Shown: positions 22,959 to 32,228, counted from the first letter of the stretch. The stretch is DNA of 64,000 bases from Brevibacillus laterosporus (GCA_007833815.1 CP033464.1:2970001-3034000), one strand, 5' to 3'. Notes: a model not told the origin generated them from the sequence alone. A program made the numbers and translations.

Positions 22959-23927
22959 ATGCTTGACCGATGGCATTCTTCCCCCGAGGTTTGGGACAAC
23001 GAATTGGACGCGTTAATCTCCGAACAGAAAGCGCAAGCCCTCCGGACTCGACCGTTCCTCAACTTCCGAGCACAGCCGTATTTCTCACCGTCTAGTGCTA
23101 ACGCTGATAAACGCGAAATATACGAAAAGTTACGCGGTGCTAAGAAGGATATTCAACCGCGACCACCACACCAAGGCAGGTGGACCCGAATTGGTACCGC
23201 AATTGGCGACGTAATCCAACGCGATCTACTATTCATCGAGAAGCATTACGAGCGTATTTTCGGCGAGGCACCACCGTTTACAGTCGAGCGTACGCCGGGC
23301 GGTCTGCCGATGTGGGAGGACTTCGCGCAGAAACTCCACGTTATCGATCACGGAGGTCAGCGTTACGCTCTCTACGGTAAGCCTGACGGTATCCTCCGAT
23401 ACAAAGACGGGCGCCGCGTAGGACTCGAAGTCAAGTCGAAGCAGACGACCGCAGCCAAGACGAGCCCGCATTCGATGACCGAGCCGAAAGCCAAGCACGT
23501 TGCCCAGTGCGTCGGCTATACGGAAATGTACGGGACTCCTGATGCGCCGTTAGACGATTACATTATCGTGTATGTCAACGCGTCGAAAGCTAGTTGGAAT
23601 CTAACGGAGGAAGAATACGAAGGCAAGCCGGATTTACGTCCATTCCACGTAACAATGACGGACCACGACCGACTTGGACTACGCAATGATTTAGCGGACA
23701 TTGTGGCGCGTGCGGAAGACGGTCGACCGCCGAAGCTCGACCTCGAAAAATGGACGTTTAACAACTTCAAGACGGCGTGCGCTCTGTCGTTAAGCGCCGA
23801 AGAATACGGGGAACTGGAACGACAAGTGGCGATGGTGCGTAGATCGCGAATGCCGGAGTGGAAGAAGAAATCGTATATCGGCGCGTTCGAGCAGATTACG
23901 TCGATTCGCGAGAAGGAGGCGGCTTAA
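22959..23927 (+). CDS. PD-(D/E)XK (RecB/Cas4-like) exonuclease
   Basis: The sequence KPDGILRYKDGRRVGLEVKS holds the metal-binding Asp and the ExK motif of RecB-type nucleases, and GYTEMYG fits the later Tyr/Gln helix. It likely processes DNA ends in recombination or replication. The start is unclear: AAGGAGGA at 22912 is followed by an out-of-frame ATG (22922) that encodes only eight residues, while the in-frame ATG at 22959 has no SD. Codons back to the in-frame TAA at 22911 are open and protein-like. Confidence 0.75.
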   Translation: MLDRWHSSPEVWDNELDALISEQKAQALRTRPFLNFRAQPYFSPSSANADKREIYEKLRGAKKDIQPRPPHQGRWTRIGTAIGDVIQRDLLFIEKHYERIFGEAPPFTVERTPGGLPMWEDFAQKLHVIDHGGQRYALYGKPDGILRYKDGRRVGLEVKSKQTTAAKTSPHSMTEPKAKHVAQCVGYTEMYGTPDAPLDDYIIVYVNASKASWNLTEEEYEGKPDLRPFHVTMTDHDRLGLRNDLADIVARAEDGRPPKLDLEKWTFNNFKTACALSLSAEEYGELERQVAMVRRSRMPEWKKKSYIGAFEQITSIREKEAA

Positions 23928-24526
23928 TGGGTGAAATTTACACGTTCATTGATTTGGAAACGACGGGTCTCGATCACGAAACTGACCAGATTATCGAGAT
24001 AGCCGCGGTAAAAACGGATTTAGAACGGGAGTATGGACGGTTCCAGACGTTTGTGCAACTCGATGAGGGGCGCGAATTACCAAACTTTATCACGGAGCTG
24101 ACGGGTATCACAGAGAGAGAATTGCACGGAGGTACCTACAGTTTCCTTGCGGTCGGTGCGTTAGCTAAATTTTTCACTGATACTACTGTCGTTGCTCATA
24201 ACGCCTCATTCGATCTATCGTTTGTTACTGGACGCGCTATGTTCCTTGAAAAGTTCGTCTGCACCCGATCACTCGCCAGACTCGTAGCGCCCACGGAATC
24301 CCCTTCGTTAAAAGACGTATGTGCCCGACATGGCATTGAGTTAAACGGACATCATCGCGCGATGAACGATGTACTCGCCACAATCGAGGTCTTCCGCAAG
24401 CTTAAACCTATCGCAGATTACCGAGGAATTGACTACCGGAATGTGGTCGTAAATGCTCCGGATCGGCCGTTAAAATACGTGCCTTATGGGGCGAAAATTG
24501 TGGAGGTGTCCGCCTGGTGCCGTTAG
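23927..24526 (+). CDS. DnaQ-like DEDDh 3'-5' exonuclease
   Basis: Exo I (FIDLETTG, D9 and E11), Exo II (AHNASFDL) and the Exo III region (HRAMND) are all visible, so this is a proofreading-type exonuclease. At 199 residues it is a single domain. GAAGGAGGCGGC precedes the ATG, which overlaps the previous stop (TAATG). The polymerase already has an exonuclease domain, so this one may trim ends or RNA. Confidence 0.85.
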   Translation: MGEIYTFIDLETTGLDHETDQIIEIAAVKTDLEREYGRFQTFVQLDEGRELPNFITELTGITERELHGGTYSFLAVGALAKFFTDTTVVAHNASFDLSFVTGRAMFLEKFVCTRSLARLVAPTESPSLKDVCARHGIELNGHHRAMNDVLATIEVFRKLKPIADYRGIDYRNVVVNAPDRPLKYVPYGAKIVEVSAWCR

Positions 24527-24720
24527 TCCCCTACGAAATGATCGAACGCTACGACGAACTTGAGCGTGAAGTGGACTCGCTTAAAACGGTAATGGCGGTC
24601 GTGTCCGGCGACCTCCGCCGTTTAGCCTCCGAGTTACATACGGAGGACGGCGATGTGATTTACGATAACCTGCTCGAATACGCGCGCCACTTGGAGACCG
24701 CGACGGGCTTACGGAGGTGA
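24517..24720 (+). CDS. Small coiled-coil protein
   Basis: The 67-residue product is helical with heptad-like spacing (RYDELEREVDSLKTV). The GTG start overlaps the exonuclease end by ten bases, and GGAGGTG lies upstream. The role is unknown. Confidence 0.5.
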   Translation: MPLVPYEMIERYDELEREVDSLKTVMAVVSGDLRRLASELHTEDGDVIYDNLLEYARHLETATGLRR

Positions 24721-24723
24721 CGG

Positions 24724-25248
24724 ATGGCAACTCGTAAAAAAGAACGGTACCTAGGCTTAGATATCTCGATGAGCCCCGGATTCGCGGTGATAGACGTAAT
24801 AAGCCGAGTACCAACGTTAGTACACGCGTCATCCCTCGTAACGGCTACGACTCATACGGACGGACAGCGATTCGCATACATCGAAGCCAAAACGGTAGCG
24901 ATCGCACATGATTACGGACCATTTACCGCGATTATCCGAGAAGACTTTACGGATGGCCGGTCGAAGCGTGCCCGCCAAGGCGTGTTCGGCGCATGGGCGG
25001 CGGTGGATCAAGGGTTGGCTCGATATGGATATACGGTGACTGACGATATTAGTCCGACGTCAGTAAAACGGCTGGTAACCGGTAGTGGTAAGGCGGAGAA
25101 GGTCGAGGTCGCGGCGAGTGTACGGAGGATACTAGGATTGCCGGAAGATTATGAGTTTGCGGCTGGTTACGATGACAGCGATGCGTGTGCGGTGGTGCTG
25201 TCGTATCTTATCGCGAATAAATTGATAGACGTTGAGGGGGCGGAGTAA
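24724..25248 (+). CDS. RuvC-like Holliday junction resolvase
   Basis: An RNase H-like fold is indicated by D13 in YLGLDISMSPG, a central Glu in AIIREDF, SPTSVKRLVTGSGKAEK (the Lys-rich strand/helix) and the C-terminal GYDDSDACAV. These fit phage RuvC proteins that cut four-way junctions before packaging. The gene lies in the replication/recombination operon. Confidence 0.8.
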   Translation: MATRKKERYLGLDISMSPGFAVIDVISRVPTLVHASSLVTATTHTDGQRFAYIEAKTVAIAHDYGPFTAIIREDFTDGRSKRARQGVFGAWAAVDQGLARYGYTVTDDISPTSVKRLVTGSGKAEKVEVAASVRRILGLPEDYEFAAGYDDSDACAVVLSYLIANKLIDVEGAE

Positions 25249-25484
25249 TGCAAATCAAACTTATTCACGGTACTGACTGTAACGACGCGGCTAGATTGGA
25301 TATAGAGGTAAACGGAAAGCCGGCGATATGGGCTAGCCCATTATACGATTGCCCGGAGGACGCTACTTTGGAACGCGACCTAAACTTCGTGTACAACATT
25401 CCCGACCTCATGCGTCAAGCGTACGAGGCAGGTAAGAACGGTGAGCCATTCGAGGTAGTTGAAGTTGATGAGGAGGTGGAGTGA
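25248..25484 (+). CDS. Hypothetical protein, 78 aa
   Basis: An acidic protein with a beta-rich start (QIKLIHGTDCNDAARLDIEV) and a C-terminal EEVE tail. It starts on the last base of the RuvC stop. The family is not known to me. Confidence 0.55.
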   Translation: MQIKLIHGTDCNDAARLDIEVNGKPAIWASPLYDCPEDATLERDLNFVYNIPDLMRQAYEAGKNGEPFEVVEVDEEVE

Positions 25485-25486
25485 GG

Positions 25487-25771
25487 ATGGCAAAAGTTAC
25501 TTTTAGAACAGAGGAGTTAAGAGAATACGGGCTTCCGTGGAAAGGTTACGACGGAGTGGAAGTGATTTTAGATCAGATTGTCGACCAATCGAGATGGTCC
25601 ATACATCACGATATTATCTTCAAGTGGATCGATGGAAAGTATTACTCCACTGGCTACAGTGAAGGAGCAACAGAGTGCCAAGACGAAGCGCCGTGGGAAT
25701 ACGAGGATGAAGTCGAATGCACGGAAGTACATCAAGTAGAAAAAATGGTCAAAGTGTGGGAGGCGGTTTAA
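25487..25771 (+). CDS. Hypothetical acidic protein, 94 aa
   Basis: ATG 25487 follows GGAGTGAGG; GTG 25481 is an alternative. The protein is acidic and Trp/Tyr-rich. The clamp-like gene follows without a gap. Confidence 0.5.
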   Translation: MAKVTFRTEELREYGLPWKGYDGVEVILDQIVDQSRWSIHHDIIFKWIDGKYYSTGYSEGATECQDEAPWEYEDEVECTEVHQVEKMVKVWEAV

Positions 25772-26404
25772 TTGGTATTTACGGTATATGAACGGCATGC
25801 AATCGCGATGAAACACGCGAAGAGGTTCGTAGGAAAGTCGGCAGTACGCCCGATTCTCGCAGGCGTATATCACGCGTCAGACGGGGCGTTGGTCATGTCG
25901 GACTCGCACCGGTTTCTCCAGGTGAAGAGCGCACATGAATGCAGTGAGCCAATTGTACTGGACGCAAAAACAAACGCACCAATTGACGGTACATATCCCA
26001 ATGTTTCGCGTATCATCCCGGAGACATATCGTGCTGAGTATACGGTCGGCGGTGAAGCACTTGGGGAACTAATCACGGCACACGAGGTCGCGGTCAAGGT
26101 TGGTGGCAAGAAGACGCCATATGCGTTAATCACGGTCACAGGCGCAGGAATCACATTCATGACTACGTGCGGTACCGGTATATACGAGTTTACGCCGACC
26201 GTTCGCGTAGACAGCTTTTCGGAGGAAGTCACGCTTCATTACAACGCGCAGTACGTACTTGACGCTCTGGTTGCGTTACGCGACTTCAAACCGAGAACGG
26301 TCGGGATTAAGTTTACAGGTGCGGTAAGTCCGTTCGTACTCGACACAGACAACGGAGTTCTTGCGCTGATTCTTCCGATTAGAAAGCCAAAGGAGGCGGT
26401 TTGA
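25772..26404 (+). CDS. Sliding clamp-like protein (DnaN-like)
   Basis: The 210-residue protein has clamp-like strands and the closing motif GVLALILPIRK, which matches the C-terminal end of bacterial DnaN. It is much shorter than DnaN (about 370 residues) and would hold two rather than three clamp domains. It lies in the replication operon. The TTG start follows GGAGGCGG. I am fairly but not fully sure of the family. Confidence 0.6.
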   Translation: MVFTVYERHAIAMKHAKRFVGKSAVRPILAGVYHASDGALVMSDSHRFLQVKSAHECSEPIVLDAKTNAPIDGTYPNVSRIIPETYRAEYTVGGEALGELITAHEVAVKVGGKKTPYALITVTGAGITFMTTCGTGIYEFTPTVRVDSFSEEVTLHYNAQYVLDALVALRDFKPRTVGIKFTGAVSPFVLDTDNGVLALILPIRKPKEAV

Positions 26405-26562
26405 TGTTAACGCAGATTCTTGGCTGGTACTCCCTTATTATGAATATCCTTGCTGTTGCGGCAATCATCGCCACGAGTAGTGATTCAGGTGGGAAACGAC
26501 TTGCATCATTTCTCCTTGCAATTCCATTAACTGCTTATATCTGCATTACCTTATTTCAATAA
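26404..26562 (+). CDS. Small two-helix membrane protein (52 aa)
   Basis: Two hydrophobic segments (about 8-24 and 34-51) flank a short polar loop with GGK. The start overlaps the clamp gene stop (TGATG) with AAGGAGGCGG upstream, so expression is coupled. Confidence 0.5.
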   Translation: MLTQILGWYSLIMNILAVAAIIATSSDSGGKRLASFLLAIPLTAYICITLFQ

Positions 26563-26577
26563 TAAAGGGGCGGTAAG

Positions 26578-26754
26578 ATGAGTTGGTTCAAGATTGGTGT
26601 CTGTATTTTTTGGTTACTGATGGGTGTATGCATGTTTTTACTTGGCGGCACTGTCTTGTATTACATTTTCGCTCTACTAGGCGTAGGCATTTCGTTTATT
26701 CACTCAGTCTTACTATTCGCACTATTCCAGTTGTTGCGAGCACTAACCGGATGA
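26578..26754 (+). CDS. Small two-helix membrane protein (58 aa)
   Basis: GGGGCGG precedes ATG 26578, and the stop overlaps the next start (ATGA). Two or three hydrophobic segments cover nearly the full length (IGVCIFWLLMGVCMFLLGG; YYIFALLGVGISF). With the gene before, it forms a pair of membrane peptides of unknown role. Confidence 0.5.
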   Translation: MSWFKIGVCIFWLLMGVCMFLLGGTVLYYIFALLGVGISFIHSVLLFALFQLLRALTG

Positions 26755-26945
26755 ACACGTATGACGAGCAGCCAATCGTACGATCACTCCGTTACCTACG
26801 CGAGGAGCTAGAGGACGTAAACGAAAGTTTGTCCGTCAGTGAACGAAGATGTCTGACGCTAATATTACGAAGGCAAACGATATTAAACGCGATAAGCGAT
26901 ATCGAAAGGGAGATGACGCGGATTGACTCGACTACTAACGGATGA
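26751..26945 (+). CDS. Small coiled-coil protein (64 aa)
   Basis: ATG 26751 overlaps the stop of the membrane peptide. The product is a charged helix pair (YLREELEDVNESLSVSERR). A longer frame upstream is a shadow of the membrane gene. It overlaps the start of the reductase. Confidence 0.5.
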   Translation: MNTYDEQPIVRSLRYLREELEDVNESLSVSERRCLTLILRRQTILNAISDIEREMTRIDSTTNG

Positions 26946-28167
26946 GTTTATCGGGAAATACCCGGATTTTCCCGAACACATGAACGAGCTTGGCAAATTC
27001 GTATATTACCGGACATATTCACGGTGGTTGCCCGAAATGGGTCGCCGTGAAACGTGGAAGGAGACGTGCCGACGTGCCACGGAATACAACGTCGGGCTTG
27101 CGGTAAAGCATTACGAAAAGATCGGCTATACGGTGCCTTACGTGAGCTTACAGGTGGAAGCCGAGGGGTTTTTCAATGGCATGTTTAATCTACGTCGATT
27201 CCTGAGTGGGCGGACGTTATGGGTCGGAGGGACTGAGGCTGGGGCTAGATACAGTCTGGGCCAGTTTAATTGCAGCTTCCTTAATGTCCGAAGTTGGTCG
27301 GACTTAGGCGACCTGTTCTATCTGCTAATGGTCGGTACTGGCGTCGGTTTCAAGTGTACGAAGGAGTTCGTGGCAGGTCTGTCACCAATTCGCACTAATA
27401 CAACGCTAATCAACGCGCCCTACGAACCTGTTCCCGTAGACCGACGATTAGAACGAACGAAAGTGACCGAACTCGATAACGGCTACGTGAAAATCTACGT
27501 AGGCGACAGTAAAGAGGGGTGGGTCGAAGCACTCCGAGCGTATTTCGAAATCCTAACGGAACCGCAATACGAGTCAGTCCACACCGTGAAAATTTCGTAC
27601 AACTCAGTCCGGCCGAAAGGGGAACGATTGAAACGATTCGGAGGCACTGCGTCCGGTCACGAACCCCTTGCGGAGATGTTTGCGGGGATTGACCGCGTAT
27701 TGAAGAATCAGATCGACCCGACACTGGCTCCGTTGGAGACCGTTGTAGAAGTAACGGATAGCCCTGAATGGGGAGTGAGTGCCTACGACACCGATTACAA
27801 ACGCGTCCGCCCGATTCATGTTCTTGATATCGGCAATCTTATCGGAGCTAACGTAGTGGTCGGAGGCGTCCGTAGAACAGCCGAAATATTCCTCTTCGAC
27901 GCGGACGACTACGAGTGTCTTCTCGCTAAGTACGGTATCAACGGTGTCTGGACGGAAGATCAACTCGCGCATCATCGCAAGGTAGGCGAAATGCTAGAAG
28001 CCATCGGACGAAAGCCGGAGTGGTTCGACGCTATTTCGAAAGCAGGTGACGGTCGGTTCGGACTTGACCATCGAAGACTATCGAATAACTCTATCGCGTT
28101 CGAAACGAAACCTAGCCGTGGAATGCTTAACCTCGTGTTCGAGATTATGAAAGGCGAAGGTGAACCT
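26923..28167 (+). CDS. nrdJ: Class II ribonucleotide reductase, exon 1
   Basis: The first 415 codons encode the N-terminal part of an adenosylcobalamin-dependent ribonucleotide reductase, which makes dNTPs from ribonucleotides. QFNCSFLNVRSWSDL holds the first redox cysteine (about residue 116), and LFYLLMVGTGVGF is typical of the class II family. The reading frame runs to a stop at 28173 inside the intron. Joining GAA CCT at 28167 to GGA TTT at 29185 restores the conserved E-P-G-F sequence and gives 754 residues, close to known class II enzymes. Confidence 0.9.
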
Positions 28168-29184
28168 AGATAATAACTGGGCTTCGGCGTAGTGATATGC
28201 CGTCGAAACTCCTCTAAATGCTGGAACACCCTAAAGCCGCGCGCCCACAACGTGACTGGTGACGGTGAGCGTGATGGGTCAAAAACGGCGCGGATGCAAC
28301 AATGGGCAATCAGCAGGTAAGCAGGTGTCCGCTAATCCTATCGAAAAGAGTGGCGGATATAGACAAACACCAGTTTCTCATTGAAAACTATTCCAAAATG
28401 TCAACGGAGGAGCTAGCTAAGACACTCGGTTACAAGAATGCATCCTCACTACGTACAGTCGCTAGTCGATTAGGCATCAAGAAGTCATATAAAATCGAGG
28501 ATATTTCCGGGGAGAACTGGCTAGAACATCCGGATTACCCTGACTTTTTAGTCAGCAACAAAGGCCGCATTAAATCGAGAACACGTAACACGCTGATTTT
28601 TACGCGTGTACACGAGGGTTACTATGATTGCAGGATTAAAGACAAGTCCGGTAAAAAGAAATCACCACGCATTCATAGGCTGGTCGCAGAAGTGTTCGTT
28701 CCGAATCCAAAAGGATTACCATTCGTTAACCACGTGGACGGGAACAAGCTGAATAATGATGCTACTAACCTAGAATGGGTCACGCGATCAGAAAACAGCA
28801 GACACGCTCGTGAAATGGGGCTGGTTGGGGTAAGAAGGGATACTTTGGATGAAGATTCAGTAAGAGACATATGCAAGAAATTACAAGCTGGTGCGTCGAT
28901 ACGTGAGATAACACATTCTAACGCGAGGTACACTCGAGCAAGAGTAGAAGGTATACGGCAGCGTCGTCGATGGCTGAGAATTAGTGGAGATTATTCTTGG
29001 TAAAGTAATTTCTGGCGGACACCTGAAACCTCAACGACCATCCCTTTGAGGGAGTACGCTGCAAGCGGTAGGCAGTGGAAATGGGGAGGCGCTCATGTAG
29101 CGTTTGATATGGTCTGGACTTGCGGGAAACCGTAAGCAGCTCAAAAGAGCGGCGCAAGCCTAGCGAACTTGCGTGAACAAGTCG
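28168..29184 (+). mobile_element. Group I intron in nrdJ
   Basis: The 1017-base insert splits nrdJ between E-P and G-F codons. The upstream exon ends in T and the intron ends in G, as group I introns require. Core-like stretches are visible: AATGGGCAATCAGCAG (28301-28316, P/Q side) and GATATGGTCTGGACT (29107-29121, S side). An HNH endonuclease ORF is nested inside. The two splice junctions were placed by restoring the protein frame, not by experiment. Confidence 0.85.
28302..29003 (+). CDS. Intron-encoded HNH homing endonuclease
   Basis: The protein has an HTH-like start ([20 protein letters not shown]), a NUMOD4-like stretch ([20 protein letters not shown]), and the HNH core [14 protein letters not shown]...[10 protein letters not shown]. 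It should cut intron-less nrdJ alleles and so spread the intron. The ATG at 28302 lies within the intron core, so real translation may begin at a later codon such as GTG 28350; no good SD site is seen. Confidence 0.85.
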   Translation: MGNQQVSRCPLILSKRVADIDKHQFLIENYSKMSTEELAKTLGYKNASSLRTVASRLGIKKSYKIEDISGENWLEHPDYPDFLVSNKGRIKSRTRNTLIFTRVHEGYYDCRIKDKSGKKKSPRIHRLVAEVFVPNPKGLPFVNHVDGNKLNNDATNLEWVTRSENSRHAREMGLVGVRRDTLDEDSVRDICKKLQAGASIREITHSNARYTRARVEGIRQRRRWLRISGDYSW

Positions 29185-30204
29185 GGATTTATCAACTTGG
29201 AAGAGGCGCGACGAAGACGGCCAAACGCCGAGGGCCTTAATCCCTGCGCGGAAATACTACTGGATTCATACGGGGTCTGCAACTTAACGACTGTCAACGT
29301 CATGCAGTTCGTGCGCGACGGTAGCCTCGACATTCCCGCACTCCTACAAGCACAAAGACAATCCGCACGTGCCGGCCTGCGCATGACTCTCGTAACACTC
29401 GAATTATCACACTGGGACGCGATCCAGCAACGTGACAGGCTCCTCGGCACGTCGTTAACCGGATGGAAAGACGCGATGGCAGCCGTTAACTATAACGAAC
29501 GTCAGGAACGCGACTTACTCGAACTCCTCGGAACAGTGGCGAATGATGAGGCGGAAGCCTATGCGAAGGAACTCCGTGTGAACGCACCTTTACTCGTCAC
29601 AACGGTCAAGCCGGAGGGCACTATCTCACAAGTAGCAGGCGGCGTATCGTCCGGCCTACATTGGTCGCACAGCCCGTACTACATCCGTCGCATTCGTATC
29701 AACGCGTCCGATCCACTCGTAAAGGTGGCGCAAGAACTCGGCTGGACGGTTAATCCCGAGGTAGGAACACCGGGCGACACCGAAGCAGAACGTCTCACTA
29801 ACGCCCGTACACTGGTCGTCGACTTTCCCGTAGCTTCTGGCGCGTTAGAAACGAAAGACGACGTAAGTGCAACGCGTCAATTCGAGACCTACTTCCGATT
29901 CCAGCGCTCATACACCGACCACAACTCGTCCAATACGATCACGGTAAGGCCGGATGAATGGGCAACGGTTGAACAAACGGTGTGGGACGGATGGGACGAC
30001 TTCGTAGGCGTATCGTTCTTGGCGTTGGACGGTGGTACGTACCAGCTCGCGCCGTACGAGGCTATTACGAAAGAGGAATACGAGGAGCTACGTGCCAAGA
30101 TGAAGCCGTTTGATCCGGCGATCTTAGCGAAGTACGAAACGGATGGGACTAGCGATTTGGAGGGCGCGGATTCGTGCGAGTCTGGCGTTTGTCCTGTCAG
30201 GTGA
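29185..30204 (+). CDS. nrdJ: Class II ribonucleotide reductase, exon 2
   Basis: The second exon (339 codons plus stop) carries the catalytic N-x-C-x-E set in LNPCAEILLDSYGVCNLTT and the C-terminal redox pair ADSCESGVCPVR used for reduction by thioredoxin-like donors. A GTG at 29173, 12 bases before the exon, lies inside the intron and would give a separate ORF only if splicing failed. Downstream genes continue nucleotide metabolism (dUTPase, ThyX, dNMP kinase). Confidence 0.9.
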   Translation, partial: GFINLEEARRRRPNAEGLNPCAEILLDSYGVCNLTTVNVMQFVRDGSLDIPALLQAQRQSARAGLRMTLVTLELSHWDAIQQRDRLLGTSLTGWKDAMAAVNYNERQERDLLELLGTVANDEAEAYAKELRVNAPLLVTTVKPEGTISQVAGGVSSGLHWSHSPYYIRRIRINASDPLVKVAQELGWTVNPEVGTPGDTEAERLTNARTLVVDFPVASGALETKDDVSATRQFETYFRFQRSYTDHNSSNTITVRPDEWATVEQTVWDGWDDFVGVSFLALDGGTYQLAPYEAITKEEYEELRAKMKPFDPAILAKYETDGTSDLEGADSCESGVCPVR

Positions 30205-30224
30205 TGAAGGGTGGGTGAGTTGAT

Positions 30225-30299
30225 GTGGTTGGTTTGGAAATATTAATTATGTATATGTTTGGTTTGCTTTCAGCTTTTTTATCAGAAGTGGTGGACTAA
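30225..30299 (+). CDS. Possible 24-residue membrane peptide
   Basis: A GTG-started ORF after GGGTGGGTGAG encodes a hydrophobic peptide (LEILIMYMFGLLSAFL core). It fills the short gap after nrdJ. Its stop sits in TAAATAAAACGGAGG, similar to the gene-end repeat near 3230. It is weakly supported. Confidence 0.35.
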   Translation: MVGLEILIMYMFGLLSAFLSEVVD

Positions 30300-30318
30300 A
30301 TAAAACGGAGGTGTCCGA

Positions 30319-30618
30319 ATGGAGATTTTAAGTACGGTATCAAACGGCGGTGCATTGTTTGGCGTGATAGCCATTGGGTTACTAACGATTCTGGGTTTAG
30401 TACTGACGGTCTTCTGCATACTAGACGGCGAGAGTGCGGGATTAGCACTTTTAGTAATGTCGGCGTTCTGCGGGTTCGCGATGTACCATGCTACGGTAGA
30501 CTACGTAACACCGAGATATGAGGTCACCATAACGGACATGTCCCGATTTGACACCGACAAGTACGAGATTATTCAGCAACGAGGCAAGGTATTCGTCGTT
30601 AAGGAGATACGACGATGA
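30319..30618 (+). CDS. Two-helix membrane protein, 99 aa
   Basis: Two hydrophobic helices (about 13-35 and 40-58) are followed by a 40-residue soluble tail. GGAGGTG precedes ATG 30319. The function is unknown; it overlaps the next Cys-rich gene by ATGA. Confidence 0.6.
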   Translation: MEILSTVSNGGALFGVIAIGLLTILGLVLTVFCILDGESAGLALLVMSAFCGFAMYHATVDYVTPRYEVTITDMSRFDTDKYEIIQQRGKVFVVKEIRR

Positions 30619-30851
30619 GCTACGGTCCGACGAAGGAACAACGCGAGTTAATCGAGATGTTACGAGGCGGTGTTAGAGTGAGCGAATTGAAATGGCACGA
30701 CGATTTATACTGCGGCTCCCTGCCGAACTGTGATCGGTGCGTGTATTTTAAAACATCACCTTTAGCGTGTCCCAGTGGTAAGTGCAAAAAACATGGATTT
30801 GATTGTGGAGTTGGCTACTACTGTGAGGATTTCATAAAGGAGGCGGAGTAA
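30615..30851 (+). CDS. Cys-rich small protein
   Basis: The C-terminal half has eight or so cysteines in the order YCG..NCDRCVYF..ACPSGKC...DCG..YYCEDF. This is close to the pattern of the small protein at 3690 and suggests a metal site. The N-terminal helix is charged. It is coupled on both sides. Confidence 0.6.
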   Translation: MSYGPTKEQRELIEMLRGGVRVSELKWHDDLYCGSLPNCDRCVYFKTSPLACPSGKCKKHGFDCGVGYYCEDFIKEAE

Positions 30852-31399
30852 TGGTTCCCGTAAAAATCAAACGTCTACACCCGGACGCAGTAATTCCGCA
30901 ATACGCAACGGCTGGCTCGGCCGGCTTCGATCTTGTCGCGGTTGAGGACGTAGCTATCTCACCCGGCGAGACGAAAAAGGTTCCGTTAGGACTCGCGTTT
31001 GAAATGCCGGCGGGCTACGTGATGATGGTGTGCATGCGGTCGGGCATCGCATATAACACGAAGCTTCGACAGCCGAACGGTATCGGTATTATCGACAGTG
31101 ACTACCGAGGCGAGGTTGCGATGGTGTTCGAAAATACTTGCGGAGAGAGTGAATTTCACGATTTCACCTACGGTTTGGTTAATGGAAACTATCTCGTTAG
31201 TTCTGACGGGGATGAAATGGAGGTGGACGGCAACTACTACGATCCGGGTGTAGACGTTTACTATCTAATCCGCAAAGGCGACCGCGTTGCCCAAGGACTG
31301 ATATTGCCGGTGATGCTTGCGCAATTTATCGTAGTAGACGAATTAAGCGAGACAGAACGCGGAGCTGGTGGTTTTGGAAGTACGGGGGTGTCAGCGTAA
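30851..31399 (+). CDS. dut: dUTPase (trimeric type)
   Basis: The enzyme hydrolyses dUTP to dUMP, feeding thymidylate synthesis by the next gene. Motif 1 (AGSAGFDL), motif 2 (RSGIA), motif 3 (GIIDSDYRGE), motif 4 (GDRVAQGLILP) and the C-terminal motif 5 (RGAGGFGSTG) are all present. The protein is 182 residues, longer than the usual 140-150, because about 35 extra residues (acidic, Gly/Tyr-rich) lie between motifs 3 and 4. Confidence 0.95.
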   Translation: MVPVKIKRLHPDAVIPQYATAGSAGFDLVAVEDVAISPGETKKVPLGLAFEMPAGYVMMVCMRSGIAYNTKLRQPNGIGIIDSDYRGEVAMVFENTCGESEFHDFTYGLVNGNYLVSSDGDEMEVDGNYYDPGVDVYYLIRKGDRVAQGLILPVMLAQFIVVDELSETERGAGGFGSTGVSA

Positions 31400-32199
31400 T
31401 GGCAGAAACGCAAATGTCCGTAAAATTAATCGCTCACACCGCACTTGCAGACGATTTCTGGTGGGAAGTCGAGCTAGAGGGTGGAGTTCCTACGGACGGC
31501 CAAGCCGTAGCCCTCACCACGATCAGAACGTGTTATTCCGCCAACAAGCCGTCCGAAATCGTTGCTCTCGAAGGCGACAAATACTTCAACCAGACCGCAT
31601 CCGACGACGAAGGCGGTACGGAAGCCGACCGACTGTTCCGCCACATCACACGATCCGGCCACACGTCTACTTTAGAACACCTTACGTTCACATTCGCGGT
31701 CGAAGGCGTAAGCCGCGCCCTCCTAGCGCAATTAACACGCCATCGGGTCGGCTTTAGTTACTCCGTTCAGTCACAGCGCTATGTACGGATGGGCAGTTTC
31801 GATAAGTCGGGTGGATTTGATTATGTATTACCACCTTCGCTCAACGGAAAGGATACGGATTCTACTCGAATGACCGGAATTAACGAAGAGACTGGTGACG
31901 CCATCTGGCGAAACATTACGGCGGTAGAAGAGTTCGAAGAGTCTATGCGTAATATTCAATCGATATATGACCGTCTACGTCGGGCCGGAGTCCCGCCGGA
32001 AGACGCCCGAATGGTACTCCCGAACGCGGCCGCAACCAATCTAGTCATGACCGTGAATCTTCGGGCTTTGCTCGACTTCTACGGCAAACGACGAGAGGGT
32101 CGCGGTAGCCAGTGGGAAATTGCGGAACTAGCCGAGCAGTTACGAAGAGAGGTCACGAAAGCAGAGCCGTGGACAGCGCCATACTTTGACGCAGCCTAA
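31399..32199 (+). CDS. thyX: Flavin-dependent thymidylate synthase ThyX
   Basis: The ThyX signature RHRVGFSYSVQSQRY is at about residue 114. The enzyme methylates dUMP to dTMP using FAD and methylene-tetrahydrofolate. The start overlaps the dUTPase stop (TAATG), so the two steps are co-expressed. Confidence 0.95.
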   Translation: MAETQMSVKLIAHTALADDFWWEVELEGGVPTDGQAVALTTIRTCYSANKPSEIVALEGDKYFNQTASDDEGGTEADRLFRHITRSGHTSTLEHLTFTFAVEGVSRALLAQLTRHRVGFSYSVQSQRYVRMGSFDKSGGFDYVLPPSLNGKDTDSTRMTGINEETGDAIWRNITAVEEFEESMRNIQSIYDRLRRAGVPPEDARMVLPNAAATNLVMTVNLRALLDFYGKRREGRGSQWEIAELAEQLRREVTKAEPWTAPYFDAA

Positions 32200-32228
32200 T
32201 ATAAAAATATCGGAGGGTGATCGGTAAT

